Assembly: GCA_047947185.1 (NCBI GenBank)
Contig: CP170502.1
Coordinates: 186,001-250,000 of the forward strand
Reading direction: 5' to 3'
DNA length: 64,000 nt
Source: JANQJA01 sp047947185
Lineage (GTDB): Bacteria; Pseudomonadota; Gammaproteobacteria; Pseudomonadales; Azotimanducaceae
In this document: positions 59,660 to 64,000 of the stretch, piece after piece
How positions within the stretch are numbered: the stretch's first letter is position 1
How the letters are laid out: every line of letters begins with the position of its first letter
The notes under the pieces: model-generated
Database searches by the model: none
The model's input: only the letters and a program-made list of their open reading frames with translations
Told to the model about the DNA's origin: nothing
Made by a program: the position numbers and the translations under genes

Positions 59660-61108
59660 ATGACAATTGTTACCCGGTTTGATCTGCTCAAGAATCGCCG
59701 CACCAAAATTGTCGCCACCATTGGCCCGGCATCGGCAGCCCGTGAAATGTGCCAGCAATTGATTGAGGCGGGCGTGAACGTCTTTCGGCTCAACATGTCG
59801 CATGGTGACCAGGAAACGCACCGCGCTGCGTACCGGAATATCCGCGAGGCAGCGGCCGGGTTACGCTTGCCGGTTGCGGTCATGGCGGATCTGTGTGGGC
59901 CCAAGATCAGGACCGGCAAGTTTGAAGGCGGTAGCGTTACGCTGCAGGATGGCGCCCTGGTCACCGTGACCACCCGCGATGTTATGGGTACGGCAGGGCT
60001 GATTCCCTCCCAGTACGAGGCCCTGGCTGATGATGTAGCCCCGGGGAATGACATACTGCTGGCAGATGGCCTGCTGACGCTTCGCGTGCTGGCCGTCACG
60101 GGGACAGAAATCACCTGCGAAGTGGTGCATGGGGGTGTGCTTGCTGACCACAAGGGCATCAATCTGCCGGGAGTGTCAGTATCCGCTCCCTCGCTGACCG
60201 CAAAAGACATAGACGACGCGGCATTTGCGGCGAGTCTGGGAGTGGATTACATTGCGCTCTCGTTTGTCCGGGCCGCAACCGACATTGCCGGCCTGCGGGA
60301 GTTACTTGCCGGACAGGACAGTCAACCCCAGATTATTGCCAAGATTGAGAAACCCGAGGCCCTCGAAAATGCCGATGCCATTTTGGCTGAAAGTGATGGC
60401 ATTATGGTTGCGCGTGGTGACCTTGGGGTAGAACTGCCGCCAGAGGAGGTCCCTGTTGCCCAGGATGAACTCATCGAGTTGGCCCGGGATCATGGCAAAC
60501 CGGTGATTGTTGCGACCCAGATGCTGGAATCGATGATTACCCACGCCAGGCCAACCCGGGCTGAGGTAACCGATGTTTCACATGCGGTCATGATGGGGAC
60601 AGATGCTGTCATGTTGTCCGGTGAGACTGCGGTGGGCGCATTCCCGGTCGAAGCCGTGCGAATTATGGACCGGGTTGCCAAGCAGACTGAGGCCCATCTC
60701 TGGAGTCGGGGTCGTTACGGGGTTGCCCGGGGTGACCTGGCACCACCGGTGCCGGTCTGGAATGTCATGGCCAATGCCACCGCACATATTTCGAGGGACC
60801 TGATGGCGCGTGGCGTTATTGTGATTTCGCGGAGTGGGACCAGCGCGGCCACGGTGAGTACGGCACGACCGGCCGCACCGGTCGTCGGCATCACCAGTGA
60901 ACCCAGGGTGTACCAGCGCATGGCGCTGCTCTGGGGGCTGATTCCCCTCCTGGTTGATGATGCCGAAGCGACCGCACCGACTGACCTGGCCCGCCAGGTC
61001 GCGGCTGAACTTGGCCTTGGGGTCGCCGGTCAGTACGTGCTCCTGTTGCGGGGTTTCCACGATGATCCCCAGCTAAACGCGCCATCTGTCACCGTCATTA
61101 CGCTTTGA
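59660..61108 (+). CDS. pyk: Pyruvate kinase
   Basis: A 482-residue pyruvate kinase, the last step of glycolysis. RRTKIVATIGPAS, NVFRLNMSHGD, the signature IIAKIEKPEALEN (catalytic Lys), MVARGDLGVELP and ATQMLESMI are intact, with the C-terminal allosteric domain (GVIVISRSGTSAATVS). Full length for the family. ATG 59660 was chosen; a GTG at 59651 would add three residues and neither has a strong ribosome-binding site. It is divergent from the methyltransferase operon. Confidence 0.95.
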   Translation: MTIVTRFDLLKNRRTKIVATIGPASAAREMCQQLIEAGVNVFRLNMSHGDQETHRAAYRNIREAAAGLRLPVAVMADLCGPKIRTGKFEGGSVTLQDGALVTVTTRDVMGTAGLIPSQYEALADDVAPGNDILLADGLLTLRVLAVTGTEITCEVVHGGVLADHKGINLPGVSVSAPSLTAKDIDDAAFAASLGVDYIALSFVRAATDIAGLRELLAGQDSQPQIIAKIEKPEALENADAILAESDGIMVARGDLGVELPPEEVPVAQDELIELARDHGKPVIVATQMLESMITHARPTRAEVTDVSHAVMMGTDAVMLSGETAVGAFPVEAVRIMDRVAKQTEAHLWSRGRYGVARGDLAPPVPVWNVMANATAHISRDLMARGVIVISRSGTSAATVSTARPAAPVVGITSEPRVYQRMALLWGLIPLLVDDAEATAPTDLARQVAAELGLGVAGQYVLLLRGFHDDPQLNAPSVTVITL

Positions 61109-61162
61109 GGTCCGGGCCAGGTCAAACCGGCCGTTGACCCCGCGGTGATGACAGCCCCGGGT

Positions 61163-62395
61163 TTACGTGGACTTGTTGCGAAGGTCCGGCGCATTGTGGC
61201 TTTGTATGGCACTCTTCTGGGTCATGGTCTCTTTCATTGCGGCGGCTGCCCGTTCGTTCTCCATGATCTTGGACATGACAGCCTGGCCCGCGCGCTCGAA
61301 CACCTCGAGGTGCTCAATGACGTACTGCCGGGATTCGCGGTAGGCGTCGAGCAGTCCGTTGACTTCGGGGATTACGTAGCGCGCCACCAGGTCCCAGCTT
61401 TTCATGTTGTTCTCGGGTGAACACCAGTCGTGCACAAAACCGATTACGCAGCCGAAGCCACCGGTGATATCGATCATCTTGCGAACGGCGGCCACCAGGT
61501 CATCGGGGGTGCCAATGACCAGGGCAGAATCTTCGCCCGAGGCCATGGCCTCAATGGCATCGTCCGCGGTCTGGTATTTTTCTGCGCCGGGCCGCATCAG
61601 TGTGCCGACCGTGTATTCATTATGCCAGTGACGCAGGCCATGTTTGGCCTGTTCGATCGCCTCGGCACGGGTCTCCGCAATATGCCAGTTCATCACCACG
61701 CGCCAGTTGTTGCGGTCCACCATCTGGCCGTGTTTTGCGGCAGCTTCCTCGGCAAAACTCCACTGGGTTGGCAGGGCGGCGAGGCCCGCGGTTGAGGTAG
61801 AGCCAATCGACAGCACCCCGGTGCCGTGTTTTCCCGCCAGGGTCATGCCCGATGGGCTGATCATGGACGCCACCGCCATCGGCATTTCTTCCTGCAGCGG
61901 CAGCAACTGCAGCCTGGCATCCTTCAGGGTGAACCATTCACATTCGTAGCTGAAGCGCTCTTCGCCGGCAAGCAGCCGCTTGATAACGCCAATCGCCTCG
62001 TCCTGGCGATCCCGCTGGACCATGGGGTCTATGCCCAGGGTATAGGCATCCGAGGGCAGCGCTCCGGGTCCTGATCCAAAAATTGCCCGACCCCCCGTCA
62101 TGTGGTCAAGCTGTACCATGCGCTGGGCGACATTAAACGGGTGGTGATAGGGCAGGGAAACGACACCGGTACCAAGCCTGATGCGATGGGTGCGCTGACC
62201 CGCGGCGGCCAGGAACATTTCGGGAGAGGCAATCACCTCCCAACCCGTGGAGTGGTGTTCGCCACACCAGAATTCGTCAAAGCCGAGCCGGTCCAGGTGG
62301 GCGGCGAGATCAAGGTCGCGCTGGAGCTGAAGGGTTGGATTTTCGCCAATGGGGTGGTGCGGTGCCAGAAAAGCGCCAAACTTCATTCTTGCCAT
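61163..62395 (-). CDS. Luciferase-like flavin-dependent monooxygenase (LLM)
   Basis: A 410-residue TIM-barrel monooxygenase using reduced FMN. FGAFLAPHHPIGENP, FDEFWCGEHHSTGWE, LPYHHPFNVAQRMVQLDHMTGGR and FGSGPGALPSD match the limonene-monooxygenase/alkanal-type branch. The substrate may be a terpene or long-chain ketone. It converges on pyruvate kinase and no flavin reductase is adjacent; the one at 5.8-6.3 kb could serve, but that is speculation. Confidence 0.88.
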   Translation of the reverse strand: MARMKFGAFLAPHHPIGENPTLQLQRDLDLAAHLDRLGFDEFWCGEHHSTGWEVIASPEMFLAAAGQRTHRIRLGTGVVSLPYHHPFNVAQRMVQLDHMTGGRAIFGSGPGALPSDAYTLGIDPMVQRDRQDEAIGVIKRLLAGEERFSYECEWFTLKDARLQLLPLQEEMPMAVASMISPSGMTLAGKHGTGVLSIGSTSTAGLAALPTQWSFAEEAAAKHGQMVDRNNWRVVMNWHIAETRAEAIEQAKHGLRHWHNEYTVGTLMRPGAEKYQTADDAIEAMASGEDSALVIGTPDDLVAAVRKMIDITGGFGCVIGFVHDWCSPENNMKSWDLVARYVIPEVNGLLDAYRESRQYVIEHLEVFERAGQAVMSKIMENERAAAAMKETMTQKSAIQSHNAPDLRNKST

Positions 62396-62463
62396 GGTGT
62401 GATGCCGTCTCTAATGTCTGCGCGAATCCTACCATGTTGGCGGCCATCTGCTAATCTGTCGCG

Positions 62464-62889
62464 ATGCGCCTGTTCACCCTGTTTGCCAGATTCACCTGTT
62501 TCCTTGTCTTCGCTGGCAGCAGCGCGGTAGCGCTGAGTGCGGCGGCCGGGGTCGAGGATGCGGAAGTCACGTCGTCACCGGTGCCGGCATCGGAATATGT
62601 CACCTGTGCGGTCTACTTCCGCATGGTGGTAGGCTCCATGTCGTCGAGGTACGGACGCGACCTGGCCGCGCTGGCGGAGGTTGAGAAGGACAAGATGAAC
62701 CTGTTGATGACACAAGCGAGGCAAGCCATCGCCCGGGAATATGGTAGTGAACTGGCCGAGGAGATGTTCCAGGAAGAATGGCAGTACGCGCTGGCAAAGC
62801 TGACTGACGAGATGAATCGCAACTACGAGTTCATTAACCGCCTGCGTTACCGCTACGACAATCGCTGTGAGGCCTTGGCCAGGCGTTAG
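62464..62889 (+). CDS. Small exported protein of unknown function
   Basis: A 141-residue protein with a signal peptide (LFARFTCFLVFAGSSAVALSAA). The mature part is helical with two cysteines (VTCAVYFRM and NRCEALARR) that could form a disulfide bond joining the ends of a hairpin. I do not recognise a family. The ATG begins 68 nt from the divergent monooxygenase start. Helical periplasmic proteins of this size are often stress or envelope proteins, but no function can be assigned. Confidence 0.65.
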   Translation: MRLFTLFARFTCFLVFAGSSAVALSAAAGVEDAEVTSSPVPASEYVTCAVYFRMVVGSMSSRYGRDLAALAEVEKDKMNLLMTQARQAIAREYGSELAEEMFQEEWQYALAKLTDEMNRNYEFINRLRYRYDNRCEALARR

Positions 62890-62910
62890 CGCAGGCGGCG
62901 CGTTGCAGCC

Positions 62911-63687
62911 TCAATCGAGGTTGTCGATGTGAAAACTGTCCCTGTCTTTCCAGGCCGGGAAACGGGCCCGGTAGTTGTCCAGCGCGGTCCTGTCCAGTTG
63001 GACGCGGCCCGTGGCGTCCCGGTCTCCAAGGTCCAGCAGCACCTCACCGTTCCAGTCAAACACCAGGGAATCACCGCTGTAGGCCACGCCATTGCCGTCA
63101 CTGCCGATCCGGTTCACGCCAATGACATAACACTGGTTTTCAATGGCTCTGGCCCGGAGCAGTGCCAGCCAGTGCTCGCGCCGCGCCGAGGGCCAATTGG
63201 CCACATAGACCAGCAGGTCATAGTCGAGATTGTTGCGGGAAAACACCGGAAAGCGCAGGTCGTAACACACCTGGGGAAACAGGCTGAATTTTCCCAGCCT
63301 GATAAGGGAACGGCGATTGCCTGCTGAGTAGTGTTCATGCTCCGCGCTCATGCGAAACAGGTGGCGCTTGTCATAGGGATGGATTTTTCCGCCCGGTTCA
63401 ACCAGCAGGAACCGGTTAAAGTAAGCATCGCCTTCCCGGGCAATCAGGCTGCCGCAGATGCAGGCATCCAGACGCCGGGCCTGTTGCTTGAGAAACTCAA
63501 CTGTCGGGCCCGTCATGGGCTCGGCCAGGGCGCCGGAATTCATGGAAAAACCGGTTGAGAACATTTCGGGCAGGATCACCAGCTGGGTGTCTGACAGGGT
63601 GCCGAGTATTGCGTCGAAATGGACCCGGTTTGCGACCGGATCTTCCCAGGCAAGCGTGGTCTGTACCAGTGTGACGGCAAGGCTCAT
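62911..63687 (-). CDS. YafV-like omega-amidase (nitrilase superfamily)
   Basis: A 258-residue carbon-nitrogen hydrolase with the Glu-Lys-Cys triad: ILPEMFSTGF (Glu), YDKRHLFRM (Lys) and FPQVCYDLRFPVF (Cys). The sequence follows YafV/Nit2-type omega-amidases, which hydrolyse alpha-ketoglutaramate or alpha-ketosuccinamate. Its start overlaps the aminotransferase gene by 4 nt, a fitting pair because methionine-type transaminases produce such keto-acid amides. Confidence 0.88.
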   Translation of the reverse strand: MSLAVTLVQTTLAWEDPVANRVHFDAILGTLSDTQLVILPEMFSTGFSMNSGALAEPMTGPTVEFLKQQARRLDACICGSLIAREGDAYFNRFLLVEPGGKIHPYDKRHLFRMSAEHEHYSAGNRRSLIRLGKFSLFPQVCYDLRFPVFSRNNLDYDLLVYVANWPSARREHWLALLRARAIENQCYVIGVNRIGSDGNGVAYSGDSLVFDWNGEVLLDLGDRDATGRVQLDRTALDNYRARFPAWKDRDSFHIDNLD

Positions 63688-64000
63688 GCGTGCTCCAGCA
63701 GTCTGAGTTTGGCAGCAGCTTGCCGCAGGGTATCGTCGCTCTTGCAGAAGCAGAACCTGACAACCCTCGCGATCGGTACGGTTTCGTAGAAAACGGAAAT
63801 CGGGATTGCGGCCACGCCCACCTCGGTTGTGAGGAATCGCGCGAATTCCGTGTCGGGCATGCTGGAAATGGCGCTGTAGTCAGCCAACTGGAAGTAGGTG
63901 CCCTTGGTTGGTGTCATCACAAAACGCGAACCGGCCATCTCGGCCAGGAACAGGTCACGTTTGGCCTGATAAAAGCCTGGGAGTTCCTGGTAATGCGCGG
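63684..64000 (-). CDS. C-terminal part of a class I/II aminotransferase (YbdL-like)
   Basis: The frame runs on to the window edge, giving about 105 residues from the C-terminus. FYQAKRDLFLAEM, TPTKGTYFQLADYSAIS, GVAAIPISVFYE and RFCFCKSDDTLRQAAAKL match the end of methionine/glutamine transaminases of the YbdL/KAT type; the Arg in VVRFCF binds the substrate carboxylate. The Schiff-base Lys is outside the window. It is coupled to the omega-amidase, suggesting the glutamine-transaminase/omega-amidase pathway. Confidence 0.85.
   Translation of the reverse strand, partial: AHYQELPGFYQAKRDLFLAEMAGSRFVMTPTKGTYFQLADYSAISSMPDTEFARFLTTEVGVAAIPISVFYETVPIARVVRFCFCKSDDTLRQAAAKLRLLEHA

Overview
The window looks like a chromosomal segment of a free-living, probably marine, GC-rich gammaproteobacterium. 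The clues are gamma-type families such as DUF2970, the PA0069-type radical SAM protein, a YafV-like amidase, an AlaX editing protein and a near-consensus gammaproteobacterial LexA box. It also carries many lipid and CoA enzymes: thiolase with a DUF35 partner, acyl-CoA dehydrogenase, enoyl-CoA hydratase, several short-chain dehydrogenases, a phytanoyl-CoA-type dioxygenase, a luciferase-like monooxygenase and nitronate monooxygenase. I cannot assign a genus. No rRNA, tRNA, phage or cas genes were seen. Coding density is high, with many 1-4 nt gene overlaps.

Layout. 1-11.4 kb holds a partial regulator, hotdog and RidA proteins, an SDR, an exported M28-like protein, a three-gene minus-strand set (flavin reductase, unknown, hydrolase), an MFS carrier, the DUF35/thiolase pair, a phosphoesterase and an acyl-CoA dehydrogenase, with two clear intrinsic terminators. 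11.5-15.7 kb is a three-gene operon of exported proteins; the first two look like enzymes that have lost their catalytic residues. 15.8-19.9 kb holds a glyoxalase-like protein, a GYD protein next to a GYD-acyltransferase fusion, a tandem universal stress protein, an EEP hydrolase and a small membrane protein. 19.9-21.5 kb is a repeat-rich module around a REP-associated tyrosine transposase. 21.5-28.2 kb holds a quinohemoprotein dehydrogenase, small enzymes and a dioxygenase.

28.2-35.3 kb is a long minus-strand run of RND permease, adaptor, NfeD, slipin, universal stress protein and dioxygenase. 35.5-39.2 kb is a sulfane-sulfur module: a persulfide-dioxygenase-like enzyme, a TauE exporter and a DUF442 protein face a FisR-like sigma-54 activator. 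The gap between them contains a -24/-12 promoter and a palindromic activator site. 39.2-48.1 kb holds a two-domain kinase, a lipase-like hydrolase, a HAD phosphatase, an amidohydrolase, a lone Rieske protein with a flavodoxin, an amino-acid:sodium symporter, an SOS-controlled radical SAM protein and AlaX.

48.2-48.9 kb is a tandem array of three long palindromic elements. 48.9-56.1 kb holds an M81 peptidase, nitronate monooxygenase, an M20 peptidase, an MFE-2-like SDR, a ChrR-type cupin and two GNATs. 56.1-59.5 kb is an unusual minus-strand operon of methyltransferase, MraY paralogue, six-helix membrane protein and AAC(3)-type acetyltransferase, my best candidate for an undescribed pathway. 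59.6-64 kb holds pyruvate kinase, a luciferase-like monooxygenase, a small exported protein, a YafV amidase and a partial aminotransferase.
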